Assembly: GCA_039090855.1 (NCBI GenBank) | Contig: CM077010.1 | Location: forward strand, 43,790,905 to 43,854,904 | Origin: Macrothele yani | Taxonomy: Eukaryota; Arthropoda; Arachnida; Araneae; Macrothelidae | Direction of reading: 5' to 3' | Length of the DNA: 64,000 bases | Part shown: piece after piece, positions 52,628 to 64,000 of the stretch | Layout of the letters: each line of letters opens with the position of its first letter | Numbering within the stretch: position 1 is the stretch's first letter | Program-made: the position numbers and the translations under genes | The notes under the pieces: generated by a model | What the model saw: the letters and a program-made list of their open reading frames with translations, nothing else | What the model was told of the DNA's origin: nothing | The model's database searches: none

Positions 52628-54575
52628 AACAAGAAAGATGACACCGAATTTTCGGGTGTAACGAGCGCGTCTTTTGAATCCGTTCTGATGCCAATTCAAT
52701 TTACCAAAACTATTCAAAATCAATGGAAACTGTATCGAAAACAGCAGTATCTGACTGAAGAAAAACAAAATCAATCGGGCTTTTAATCCTGCAGTTACTG
52801 CTGTAAACGGAAAGGTCTACCTACGTCCTCTAGTGGCATACTTGTGCGTTCAAAAAATTTACATTTATATGAGAAACCTTTCGCAGCAGAAACGCTCTCC
52901 ATCAAAGAAATATTTTTTTCAAATCGGGCTTTAGAAGCAGAGATATCGACAAATATAAGATATGCATCCACACCACCCCTCGCCCCCCACCCCCGGGGAA
53001 AAAAGCATGCATTATTTTAAAAAGAAAGTATTTTCAAAAGGTTTTTCGATGTGAGCGGTATCGGTTCATGAAATAATTTAAATTTTTCAATCGAGTTTTC
53101 AAGAGCTCAGATCTTATTTCAAAGGCATCAGACGCAGAAATTAACTCTTACTCCCCATGGTGACCAAACCATTCTTCATCAAATATTAGAAATTATATAC
53201 CGAGAATTTCCTATCAGGAGTGTATCCGGTACAGAACGAACTTTTCAAATCGGAGTTTTAGCAGCAGAGATATTGAGGAAACCGCAATTTACCTTTACGC
53301 CACCTAGGAGAAAGTCTATGCATTACTTGACAATTTTTAACTTATATGAGAAACATTTTACACCGGATACGCTATCTAACAAAAAAAGAATTTTTCAAAT
53401 CCGAATTTTAGAGCCAGAGGTATTGACAAAAATAACATAGATAACTACGCCCTCTGGTAGAGGAACCATGCATTATTTTAAGATGAAAATATTCTCAAAT
53501 GTTTATTGATAGGTATGGAATCGGTCCACGAAATATTTTTTTTCAATCGGGCTTTCAGAAGCTGAGATCTTGCTGCAAATACCTACGAAGCAGAAATTTG
53601 AAGCTTACGCCCCCTGGGGACTAAACCACATTTTATAAACAATTAGAAATTAGAATTAAAAAAAATTCCAACAGGAGCTGTATCCGGTGCTGAAAGAGTT
53701 TTTCAAATCGGAGTTTTAGAAGCAGAGATATCGGAGAAAGCACAATTTACACTTACTCCCCCTAATGGAAAGTCAATGAATTATTTGAAAATTTTGAAAT
53801 TATATTACAAGCATGTCGCACCGGAAACCCTGCTCCACAAAGCAGAAATTTTTCAAATCGGATCATTAGAAGCAGATATATTGACAAAAACAATATATAC
53901 ATATACGCCCCTGGCGGAAAAACCATACATTATTTTAAGAAGAAAATAGTCTGGAAAGTGTTGTCTACGTGAGCAGTATCGGTCTACGAAATAATTTTTC
54001 CAATCGAGATTTTGGAAGCTCATATTTGGCTGCAAATACTTTAGAAGCAGAAATCAACACTTGCGCCCCAGGTGGCCAAACCATTTTACACCAAAAATCA
54101 CTAGTTATATGAAAAATATTTTCCATCACGAACTGTATCCGCTGAAGGAAATATTTTTTTAAATCGGAGTTTTAGAAGCTGAGATATCTGGGGAAAATAA
54201 ATTTACTTTTACTCCCCCTAGCGGAGAATATATGCGTAACTTGGAAAAGTGACTATGCCTAAAATTATCTTCGACTTGAATGGAATCGAAAAGTAAAAGA
54301 ATTTTTCCGATTGGATGTTTTAGAAGCAAATATATGAATTAGAATGTATTTCTAATTCGATATCAACTGAATTTACGCCCTCTAGCGGCAAAATTTTGCA
54401 TCGTAAAAAAAAACAATAAAATAAAGGATCATCATTCGCACATTTCAAGCTTACCAATACAAAAAGAAAATGTCAAATCGGACTATTATTTGCAGAGGTA
54501 TCGTGTCTACAGACGGACGGAAAAACCGATAACAAGCAAGAAGACGTGCTAACAACGGATATTTGGGAGTTCAAT
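52628..54575 (-). mobile_element. Hairpin-ended minisatellite element H2
   Basis: Inverted relative to H1. It starts with the conserved end AACAAGAAAGATGACACCGA and hairpin at 52642-52662, runs through degenerate units of about 155 bp (TTTCAAATCGGAGTTTTAGA and TACGCCCCCTGG-type cores), and ends near CAGACGGACGGAAAAACCGA (54510). The last part mirrors the first 80 bases of H1. Same element family, full-length copy in opposite orientation. Confidence 0.75.
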
Positions 54576-54654
54576 AAAGATCATATCGTGGATGTTCGCT
54601 GGAGCGAAGATTTTGAAAATAATACAGCTGAATGGTTCCTCAAATAGTGAGGAA

Positions 54655-56575
54655 AGATAAACCACATTGCTTGACCGACTGGTTTCTTAAAAAGGAAAAT
54701 ATAAACCACTTTGCTTGAATGACTGCTTTCTTAAAAATGGAAAGATAAACCGCATTGCTTGCCTGACTGCTTTCTTAGAAACGGAAAGATAAACCTCATT
54801 GCTTGACTGACTGGTTTCTTAGAACCGGAAAAATAAACCACATTGCTTGACTGACTGGTTTCTTAAAAATGGAAAGATAAACCACTTTGCATGATTGACT
54901 GGTTTCTTCGAAATGGAAAGATAAACCACATTGCTTGACTGACTGGTTTCTTAAAAGTGGGAAGATAAACCACATTGCTTGACTGACTGGTTTCTTAGAA
55001 ACGGAAAGATCAACCACATTGCTTGACTGACTGGTTTCTTAGAAACGGAAAGATCAACCACATTGCTTGACTGACTGGTTTCTTAGAAACGGAAAGATCA
55101 ACCACATTGCTTGACTGACTGGTTTCTTAAAAATGGAAAGATAAACCACTTTGCTTGATTGACTGGTTTTTTCGAAATGGAAAGATATACCACATTGCTT
55201 GACTGACTGGCTTCTTAAAAGTGGGAAGATAAACCACATTGCTTGACTGACTGGTTTCTTAGAAACGGAAAGATCAACCACATTGCTTGACTGACTGGTT
55301 TCTTAGAAACGGAAAGATCAACCACATTGCTTGACTGACTGGTTTCTTAGAAACGGAAAGATCAACCACATTGCTTGACTGACTGGTTTCTTAAAAATGG
55401 AAAGATAAACCACTTTGCTTGATTGACTGGTTTCTTCGAAATGGAAAGATATACCACATTGCTTGACTGACTGGCTTCTTAAAAGTGGGAAAGATAAACC
55501 ACATTGCTTGACTGACTGGTTTCTTAGAAATGGAAAGATCAACCACATTGCTTGACTGACTGGTTTCTTAGAAACGGAAAGATCAACCACATTGCTTGAC
55601 TGACTGGTTTCTTAGAAACGGAAAGATCAACCACATTGCTTGACTGACTGGTTTCTTAAAAATGGAAGGATAAACCATATTGCTTGACTGACCGGTTTCT
55701 TCGAAATGGAAAGATAAACCACATTTGCTTGACTGACTGGCTTTTTAAAAGTAGGAAGATAAACCACATTTCTTGACTGACTGGCTTTTTAAAAGTGGGA
55801 AGATAAACCACATTGCTTGACGGACCGCTTTCTTAAAAATGGAAAGATAAACCACATTGCTTGACTGACTGGCTTCTTAAAAGTGGGAAAGATAAACCAC
55901 ATTGCTTGACTGACCGCTTTCTTAAAAATGGAAAGATAAACCACATTGCTTGACTGACCGGTTTCGTAAAAATGGAAAGATAAACCACATTGCTTGACTG
56001 ACCGGTTTCTCAAAAATGGAAAGATATACCACATTGCTTGACTGACCGGTTTCTTAAAAATGGAAAGATATACCACATTGCTTGACTGACCGGTTTCTTA
56101 AAAGTGGGAAAGATAAACCACATTGCTTGACTGACCGGTTTCTTAAAAATGGAAAGATAAACCACATGGCTTGACTAACCGGTTTCTTAAAAGTGGGAAG
56201 ATAAACCACATTGCTTGACTGACTGGTTTCTTAGAAACGGAAAGATAAACCACATTGCTTGACTGACTGGTTTCTTAGAAACGGAAAGATCAACCACATT
56301 GCTTGACTGACTGGATTCTTAAAAATGGAAGGTAAACCATATTGCTTGAATGATCGGTTTCTTCGAAATGGAAAGATAAACCACATTGCTTGACTAACTG
56401 GCTTTTTAAAAGTGGGAAGATAAACCACATTACTTGACTGACCGGTTTCTTAAAAATGGAAAGATAAACCACATTGCTTGACTGACCGGTTTCTTAAAAA
56501 TCGAAAGATAAACCACATTGCTTGGCTGACCGGTTTCTTAAAAATGGAAAGATAAACCGCATTGCTTGTGTGAGA
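54655..56575. repeat. 44-bp satellite, about 43 copies
   Basis: The unit is GACTGACTGGTTTCTTAGAA followed by ACGGAAAGATCAACCACATT and GCTT. Variants (TTAAAAATGG, TTCGAAATGG, TTAAAAGTGG) alternate in a semi-regular order, giving higher-order blocks of about 260 bp (compare 55090-55260 and 55350-55500). Reverse frames such as 55318-55590 are by-products. Confidence 0.95.
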
Positions 56576-56589
56576 TGAGTAACTAAATA

Positions 56590-57140
56590 TAGCGTGCCAG
56601 CAATCTGTAAGAAACATGATAGCCGTCGTCTGATAAAGCTTGTAGGAAGGAACAAGTGTTCCGGCGTGCAGCAATCGACTGAAGCATTCAATGAAGGCTA
56701 TTGCCGACCTATATCTCACAGAACCATGCGCAGAGAATTAAACAGGATCGGTATTGGCAGACGCATGTCTATACGGAAACCACTATTTTCTGTGAAAAAC
56801 CGGAACGTTCGTCTACAGAGATACCAGGAACACTGGAGGACTGGAAAGAAGTATTGTGGTCCGACGAGTCGCGGTACACTTTGTTCTGTACCTACGGTAC
56901 GCAGTGAGTTTGGGGTGGAGCCCAATGAAGCAATGGAACCAGCCGGTCTTGTAAACAGAAATCAAGGTTCAAGACAAAACAGTCCATTGGTAACACATCA
57001 GGGGACTACGACGGAATATGAGCAAAGGTATAGACTTGTTACCCGTCTGTTTTTTCATTTATTCAAGAAATCGATCGGTAGATTTCGATGTATTATTTCT
57101 AGAGTTCCACTCTCTGAAGGCTCTGTGGATAAAGGCATGG
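56590..57140 (+). pseudogene. Tc1-like transposase fragment
   Basis: The frame from 56594 reads SRRLIKLVGRNKCSGVQQST and RPISHRTMRRELNRIGIGRR, the second HTH domain and linker of a Tc1 transposase. A shift then gives DWKEVLWSDESRYTLF with the first catalytic aspartate (about 56838-56885). After that only traces (VWGGAQ) remain; the QQDN and PIEH motifs are absent. It abuts the 44-bp satellite. Confidence 0.75.
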
Positions 57141-57244
57141 TATTTCCTTTTTAAAAATAATAGTTAAAACATTATTTTGGTAAGAAGTAGAATTGATTAT
57201 AACATTCTTTCTTAACTATTATTTCCCACTGTACGAAATACCAG

Positions 57245-57850
57245 CAATAATCATGAATCACTTCCAATACCTGTTGAACTCCATGCTAGGACTTGTTGCT
57301 CTTGTGTTGGCGAAAGATGGACCCACACATTTTTACGTGGCTGTGTAGGATACCATTTCCAACAACTGGTAGTGTTCATGGTACGATGTGTTGTGAGGAA
57401 GAAAGGTAGACCCACACGTTATTAGATGGCTGTGCATGATAATGTTTCTAACACCTCGCAAAGTCCATGCTAGGACTTGTTGCTCCTGTTGTGATGACGA
57501 AAGCTGGATTCACACGTTATTAGATGGATTTGCATAATAATGTTTCCTGCACCAGCTAGGCTCCATGCTAGGACTTGTTTCTCTTCTCTGAGAACGAAAG
57601 TTGGATCCACACGTTATTAGACAGTTGTGCATACTTAAGTTTCCAACACCTGGGAGAGCCCATGTCACAACGAGTTGCTGATCTTATGAAAAAGAAAGGT
57701 GGACATCTACGCTATTAGGCTGCTATTTAATAATATTTCCAACACCTGGTAGAGCCCATGACACGTTGTGTCGCTCCTGTACTGAGGAAGAAAATTGGGC
57801 CATCACCTGATTTGGTGGATACGTATCACAAAATGTCCTTTAACCGGACA
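57245..57850. repeat. Degenerate tandem repeat, about 96-bp unit, 6 copies
   Basis: CCATGCTAGGACTTGTTGCT and variants recur near 57281, 57376, 57465, 57563, 57660 and 57756; each unit also has CCACACGTTATTAGATGG and TTTCCAACACCTGG. Confidence 0.88.
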
Positions 57851-59950
57851 CGAGTCCATTTACATGTATATCGCGTTTTCATAAGCAAAGTATTACGAAC
57901 TTAATGACGGACGATTTAACGACAAAATACTTCTTATAACCTTCGCTGGTGATGAGGATCTTTAATCCCCAAACAACCAGTTACAAGAAAGATGGAATTC
58001 AGGGAATTTAGGACTGTTAACAGCGTTGCTGTCAGCTTCGGTAGAGATCTCAAAGATGAGAGATATGCGATATAGTTTAACTACACAGGATTTAGTTTTG
58101 GGAAATATACAATTAATTCTAAAGGTATTTGAATACGAATATTTCCGTGCTAATAACAAAAAACTGTATGATATAAACTTTTTTTTTTTTTTTACAGTTG
58201 AATTTCGAAATCATGGGCATTTATTTTTGCACTCCATTTTATTTATTTATTTTGCGTACGCATAGTGACTCCACATACATGCATTTACGTATTATATCTA
58301 TGTCTAACATTTACATTAATAAAACACTTTCGGAGAAAGCTTTAAACATTACGCTCAACTGAAACAACTCATGTTTCTTCAAGAAGTAACAGAAACCTCA
58401 CCTCAGAATAAAATTTACAGAAGAAGCAGTTGGATACTAATGACCACCACTTTCCGGCAAAAGAAAAAAATCAGTTTGTTGGTGTTCTATAGATAAATAT
58501 TTCCTTGAAATAATTTTCTATTCAGGATAATTAAAAAGTAAAATTTATCTGTCCGCGGAAAGCTATTATCTGAAAACGGGGAAAAAATGCGCAGAGATCA
58601 AAAACTGGAAAGAACAAGATGCATTCTGTTTATATGAAACGAATGTAGAAATTAAAAGCCACTATATTTAACCGCGCTTCGAACTTTGAATCCTGACAAT
58701 GTATTTAAGCATCTTTTAACTTTTCTCATAGTCTTGCACATAATTGCTTGGTTGGGTTTCAAATACTTTTCCTGTTTATTCTGAAACGGTTCTTCGAACT
58801 CTGAATTACCAGAGCGTAGCCACATATAATCTTATTTTAACGACCTCACGTACATCGATGGGGGTAACAAAAGGTTCAAAACAGCATCTTCGAAGTAATC
58901 TAAGGTCACGCCAAGACGAATGGGGTGATTTAAATTTTATTATTGTTTGTTTTCCTGCAATAAAGCGAGTAACCATAAATTTGGAGATATACCATTAATA
59001 GTAGATTAATTTAAGCTTCCATCCACAATTTTATACCAACTAGGGCACATTACGTTACGAACATAAATAATAATGTAGTGCAGGTTGTGACGTATATTCT
59101 AATTTAACTTTCATTTTTAGTTCCTTTTCCTATGTAAATTTGAGATTGTTCTCTTTTGCACTTTCCAAACTTAACGTGATATCTTCTCTCTTACATGAAT
59201 GAGGTTGGTAACACTTTCGAAGTCAGAGAGATTGGCGTATGAATGTGATAGGAAGTTGGATCAAAAGGACGATACAGCAGTTGATTTGGTGTGTGTGTGT
59301 GTGTGTTTGTGTGTGTATTTGTGTGTTTGTGTGGTCATGTTCGATCGTTGTTAAGCAAGATTATACCGCAGATAATTGTAAAACTCTCAGTGCTATAATT
59401 TGGATTTCTGTGCTAGAGCAATAAAAAAGTTATTGTAAGTTTGACTTCTGTATATGTTTCGTCTGGCCGTGAAAGCTTAATTTGAACTATCCCGTGCAAC
59501 TATTGCGTCGTATTCTAATTTAGTTCAACATTTCCTTAGTCTTGGTTTTAGACATAGCGTAACACCAATCTCGCCCACAAAAAAGGGTTACGTTATGAGC
59601 CAATACCTAAACTGTCAAATTGGACATAATTAAAACCGGAAGATGAGGAAGCAATTTTATTGGAAGAAGTTGTAGGAAAACATGTATCATCACCGGTCTT
59701 ATCTTTAAATCAAAAGTTGCAACTTAAACCCGTTTAGAGGTTTTACAGAATAGTGCGTCGCATAAATATAGAGACAGAACAAATTCTCGAATAAAAAAGA
59801 AACAACAACGAGCTGAAATATACACCCCATATTTATTGCAAAAACAGCATAGGACACGCTGCTGCATAATAGTTTGACAGAAACATAACAATTCCAACGC
59901 CAAGTACAAGAAAAAAAAACAGAAATACGCTGTCTCAAAAATATAAAGAC
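57851..59950. other. No recognised gene; (GT)n microsatellite
   Basis: (GT)n-rich tract at 59289-59332 and a 12-base T run near 58180. No family resemblance in the short frames. Confidence 0.45.
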
Positions 59951-59953
59951 TTA

Positions 59954-60343
59954 CTAGTTATGAGCACCTCCGGTACGAATAGTTATGAGCACCTCCGGTA
60001 CGAAATGCTCGTTCAGGATATGCCAAACACGTTGTGCTGTTAATCCGCGTGCTTCGGCGACTGATGTGGTACTAATGTTGGGATTGGCAAGGACATATCC
60101 CAGCACAGCCTCAGGATGCACTGTAACACCCAAAACCCTTGTTCTGCCCAATGACGGACATGCCAGTATGCTTGCGGTCTCTCGGAGGCGGCGAACACAA
60201 TTGTTAATAGTCGCTGCAGTTGGATGTTGACCATTCGGAAAACGCTCGGCATACCGCCTTGCAGCTTCGTGGACATTGCGATGACATTCGCCATAAAGCA
60301 CGATCATTTCACAGTATTCAGCGTTCGAGTAGCTCGCCATCAA
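59954..60343 (-). pseudogene. N-terminal HTH (DUF4817-like) transposase fragment
   Basis: The reverse frame of 129 codons reads YSNAEYCEMIVLYGECHRNV, EAARRYAERFPNGQHPT and NCVRRLRETAS. This matches the DUF4817-type helix-turn-helix domain found at the N terminus of many insect transposon proteins, followed by the second HTH (PNISTTSVAEARGLTAQRVW). The frame is uninterrupted to residue 129 but no DDE catalytic domain follows. It ends in a 24-bp direct duplication (AGTTATGAGCACCTCCGGTA) at about 59955-60003. A truncated transposon is more likely than a host gene. Confidence 0.75.
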
Positions 60344-61445
60344 TGTTTGTAACGTGTACGTTGACTAACGTTCAAATCCCCAGCTTCGGTATTTTATCTC
60401 ACAGACCAACGTCTACGTCACTATCAATATTTACATACGCATTTGAATCGTTCTTCATCGTGAGCCGGTATTTTGCATTGCCTAACCATCCAGTGACCGC
60501 GTGCACTTTATCAGCATTTTGACCCGTATATGTACATAATTCATGCGCACCATATGTCGTTTCCTAATAATTAGACGATGCGCTACAACTTTGTAATTAT
60601 AATTTTGTTTCTATCTTGCGTTGTTCGCGAATTAGGTGAATAAGTTCTTACCTTTGCCGCTAGCGGCGCTCCAATCGCTTTCATTTGATCGATCATTGCG
60701 CCTTTCCTAAACATAGATCTAACTTGTGTTCCACTCGGACCCTTTCTTCCGCAGTTATTGCCCTGAATAAGGACTTTCATTTGAATCCTGTATATAATGT
60801 ATATACAGTACATACAGTACCTTATTCGCAAGGCTTTTATCGTGGTATGAATGAATACTTTGTTGGCGTAGTTTGGAGAGACGTTTTATCGTCAAAAACA
60901 GCGTGCTTTTGTTTGGTGGGTGTCATCTTGCTTGGCAAACTTTCGATCTGATGTAAAACCAATAGAAAGAACGAAGTAGGCACAGTGAGTTGATGGTTCG
61001 TCGCGTCGGCTTCCTCCTACCACTGGCTTTCAGACTTATGATTGGTTGGCGATTTCGTATTTGAAGAGAGGTATTGGCAAAGTGGACACGACCTTAACAC
61101 GTCATCACATGCCGAGCGCTGGAAGGATATTACCAAAACAAAAAATAGCACCTCCCACGTGAGGCATCGGTTAACAGAGAGTTCCGGATAAACGAGTGTC
61201 GGTTAAAAGAGATATTACTCTACTGAAAAGAAAACAAACAATGAAAAAAGGATGAGTCAAACACTATTCTTCATTTAATGTGCGGCAGGAATTTTACCTC
61301 TTACTTCATAATGATGTGGAAGAACATAACTAAATTCATGGAAATCCGCTAAATTACTACAGTGTGTCCAACACGACTAGCATTGGAAATCCAACTTTTT
61401 GGTGCTTTTTCAAGGAGAAAGAAAACAAAAAAACCTTGTCTCAGA
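60344..61445. other. No recognised gene
   Basis: Nothing supported; TGCCGCTAGCGGCG near 60657 is a short palindrome. Confidence 0.45.
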
Positions 61446-61449
61446 TATA

Positions 61450-61740
61450 ACTTGTATTACGTAACTAGCTAAATTGTACTCGTGCACGAGAATAACGGCT
61501 ATGATGAAATTTGTATATTACGATTTTGCTGTAGTGAACGGCCGTTTTATTACATGACTAACTAAACTGGTCTCGAGCACGAGGTGAACAGCTGTCATGA
61601 AATTTCTGTTTTATGATCTTTTCATTAGTGAACGACTGTTTTACTACATAACTAGCTAATATGTGCTCCTTCACGAGGATAACGGCAGTGATGAAATTTG
61701 TGTATTATGATCTTTGCTGTACTGAACGACCGTTGTGAGA
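61450..61740. repeat. Tandem repeat, about 94-bp unit, 3 copies
   Basis: TAACTAGCTAA-type cores at 61462, 61555 and 61649, each followed by a CACGAG box, TGATGAAATTTGT and GTGAACGRCCGTTTTA. Confidence 0.88.
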
Positions 61741-62806
61741 GGGCAATTCCCGACGCTGCTAACAATGAAGCGTTTTAGTTTTCTAGGGATCTATGGTTGC
61801 AAATTTTTTTAGTCGTGTGATACTTACATATACGTAGTACATTGAAAGGTTAAAATATCAGTTAAAATCATTTTATGATACATCTTTATAACTGCGAAGT
61901 CTTTCCATTAGGTGCTAAAAAGATTTTGTCCTCTACATTCTCATGTCTTCTGTTTTCGCAGCTCTAGATGAAGCCGTGAGCTTTCTGTTTCATAAAGAAT
62001 GAATTGAGAATGAGTTTAACAAACACACCCATATATAATCATTTGTGTAGGGTAGGTAAAATAATTTACCCAACTCGAAACCGGTAGCAAAGCACTTCAA
62101 GCATCAAGTGAGTGAAATGCATTCGTCCTCAGAAAACATCACCTCCACTGTTGTAATAAAAAATGAACAAAAAAGGGAAGTTATGTCGCTTCGGATGTGC
62201 ACACTCAACAGGACAATTCGCCCTGTCGCGAACGTTCAAGGCAAATTTGTTTTCACCGCTGTCTCGCTCATAACTTCTTTGCTCCCATAGAGTGGAAATT
62301 TGAAAACGCACTTGCCTCTGGTTATTATCTTTTGGAATTTCCTCTCGAAACTCACCACTTCGACTTATGCCAGAGAGGAAAACTTTCTGACAAATTTCTA
62401 ATTGCTTACCACAATTTCCCCGCGATGATTCAGGACTTTCATATCCACACAAAATATTTCGTTTTTAATATTATACATTTTTTCAATAAATGATTTTTTC
62501 CTATGGCCATGTTTTCCTTATGAAGCTGTAAAATTTCATTTCAAAGTTGATGATAAGAATGACACACTTCAGTAACAAAAATAAGTATTCTAAATGTTAT
62601 CTAGTAAAGTATTTACCTTTTCTCTCCAGTCACCTGCGCCTACTTTGACGCTTAAGTACAGAGGCGGAGCACCGGCTAGCGTACTGTCCGACGTGAACGG
62701 AAATAAGGATTTATTCGCTACAAGGTTAACTGAAAAGAATAGGAAACAGAGACAAGCTGAGTTGAAATAAAGTTACAATAAATTAAAGTTATGAAACTAC
62801 ACTCAA
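61741..62806. other. No recognised gene
   Basis: Short frames at 62108-62493 on both strands overlap and resemble nothing I know. Confidence 0.45.
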
Positions 62807-63890
62807 CACTGAAGTGCCAAAGGTCATGGGATAGCAGTATGCACATTTTTAACTGGAAAATGTCATACTTGCAGATGAATGACGAAAATGTCATACTATA
62901 GATAGAAAATGTAATACAGATGAATGAAGAAATGGACGCAAAAGATAGATAGAAAATGATAGAAAATGTTAGAATATATGTATATGATAGAAAATGTTAG
63001 AAGATAGAAAATGTTTTTGTTAGAATGATAGAAAATGATTTTGTTAGAATGATAGAAAATGTTTTTGTTAGAATGATAGAAAATGTTTTTGTTAGAATGA
63101 TAGAAAATGTTTTTGTTAGAATGATAGAAAATGTTAGAAGATAGAAAATGTTAGAAGATAGAAAATGTTGGATTGATAGAAAATGTTTTTGATGTTAGAA
63201 TGATAGAAAATGTTTTTGATGTTAGAATGATAGAAAATGTTTTTGATGTTAGAATGATAGAAAATGTTAGAATGATAGAAATTTTTTTTTGAATGATAGA
63301 AAATGATTTTTGATGTTAGAATGACAGAAAATGTTTTTGATGTTAGAATGATAGAAATTGTTAGAATGATAGAAAATGCTTTTGATGTTAGAATGATAGA
63401 AAATGTTAGAATGATAGAAAATGTTAGAATGATAGAAAATGTTTTTGATGTTAGAATAATAGAAAATGTTAAAAGATAGAACATGATAGAAAATATAGAT
63501 AGAAAATGTCATACAGATGAACGAAGAAATGTCATACTTGCAGATGAATGAAAGAAAAAATGTCATACTTGAGAAACCTTATACTTGCAGATGAGTCAAG
63601 AAAATGTCATACTTGCAGGATGTATTATCCGAGTTTGAACGAGATATGGTATTGGGAGCCAGACGGATGGGACATTCAATTTCCCAAGTTGTGCGAACGT
63701 TCCAAATTCATCTATCCACGGTCTCACGTGTGTACCGAGTATACCTCATGGGAGGCATTACCATCCACCCTGGACAGCGCAGTAGACGACCGCGGGTGCT
63801 AAATGGCCGCGTTTGACCAGGATTGTCCATGCTAACAGACAAGCGACGCTGGCTCAAATAACATGCACATTGATTGATAGATTAAGTGGA
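62807..63890 (+). mobile_element. Tc1-like element Tc1-I, 5' part, swollen by a satellite
   Basis: A Tc1-type terminus CACTGAAGTGCCAAAGGTCA begins at 62807. The transposase start lies at 63625-63816: LSEFERDMVLGARRMGHSIS and QVVRTFQIHLSTVSRVYRVY, then GQRSRRPRVLNGRV, a stop, and LTDKRRWLK. It is cut by SINE-A at about 63893. Between terminus and frame lies a 750-bp AT-rich satellite, where a Tc1 element normally has a short leader. Confidence 0.75.
62860..63620. repeat. AT-rich satellite, about 27-bp unit
   Basis: Units of the type AGAATGATAGAAAATGTTTT with or without TGATGTT alternate. The outer parts use a different unit, ATGTCATACTTGCAGATGAA. Reverse frames (NIFYHSNI repeats, 63134-63566) are by-products. 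Confidence 0.93.
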
Positions 63891-63892
63891 GA

Positions 63893-64000
63893 GATAACGA
63901 CCACCGTGAGCAACTCAATGGGCTATAAGCAGTCGCGCATCCCTAATTTAGGGTCACTGGGTCCAGGTAAGGGAGTGAGCCAGTGCATTAAGGCAAACTC
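63893..64000 (-). mobile_element. SINE-A copy 8, cut by window end
   Basis: TAACGACCACCGTGAGCAAC, CAATGGGCTATAAGCAGTCG and CCCTAATTTAGGGTCACTGG identify the 3' half of a reverse copy. Confidence 0.88.

Noticed and set aside
55318..55590. Reverse frames with SVKQCGLSFHF repeats as a protein
   Set aside because: By-product of the 44-bp satellite.
59954..60343. Host regulatory gene with HTH domain
   Set aside because: The DUF4817-like domain is typical of insect transposons, and the frame stops at a short duplication without a further domain.

Overview
This is a eukaryotic, arthropod-type (most likely insect) intergenic block built almost entirely of transposable elements, their remains and tandem repeats. 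I found no supportable host protein-coding gene, functional tRNA, rRNA or CRISPR array in 64 kb. The mix points to a large, repeat-rich insect genome: many Tc1-like and mariner elements, hAT elements with 8-bp target duplications, RTE-type and Penelope-like retroelements, tRNA-derived SINEs and several satellites. The species cannot be read from the sequence. Most open reading frames are decayed transposases, reverse transcriptases, or frames kept open by tandem repeats.

Layout. 1-9 kb: 3' end of a Penelope-like element (GIY-YIG region) split by SINE-A; a mariner pseudogene; a tandem block; a 1.2-kb inverted-repeat element; a deleted mariner-like element. 8.9-13 kb: a nest in which a Tc1 element holds a second Tc1 fragment and a hAT element, which holds another hAT element. 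13-16 kb: a long-TIR element with a D-41-D transposase remnant, then a Penelope-like RT pseudogene. 17-25 kb: a Tc1 fragment, an interrupted RTE fragment, SINE-A, a 1.9-kb minisatellite. 25.6-27.4 kb: a mariner (TIRs and TA duplication intact) holding a complete miniature LTR retrotransposon. 28-30 kb: SINE-B copies and an 18-copy 71-bp satellite grown from one of them. 30.5-36.8 kb: two Tc1 elements and a hairpin-ended minisatellite element. 37-41.4 kb: a mariner pseudogene with a perfect palindrome, and a LINE split by a truncated hairpin-ended element and an RTE. 43-49.5 kb: four Tc1/mariner elements and two more miniature LTR elements. 50-64 kb: SINE-A copies, a second hairpin-ended element, a 44-bp satellite, other tandem repeats, and Tc1 and HTH fragments.

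The most interesting system is the family of miniature LTR retrotransposons (TRIM-like) at 25633-26141, 46417-46996 and 48894-49483. Each has two LTRs of about 156-180 bp, a perfect 4-bp target duplication (GAAT, GCGG, GTAT), a primer-binding site matching tRNA-Lys, a polypurine tract and no coding capacity. Each LTR carries a tRNA-like module with good A and B boxes, so the LTR seems to include an internal RNA polymerase III promoter. This recalls plant Cassandra elements, whose LTRs carry 5S rRNA sequence.

Nested insertions give a relative history: mariner before TRIM copy 1; Tc1 before hAT-1 before hAT-2; LINE before the hairpin element and the RTE. I saw no element with an uninterrupted intact transposase or RT; the Tc1 at 43.1 kb is closest, with one continuous frame broken only by three stop codons.
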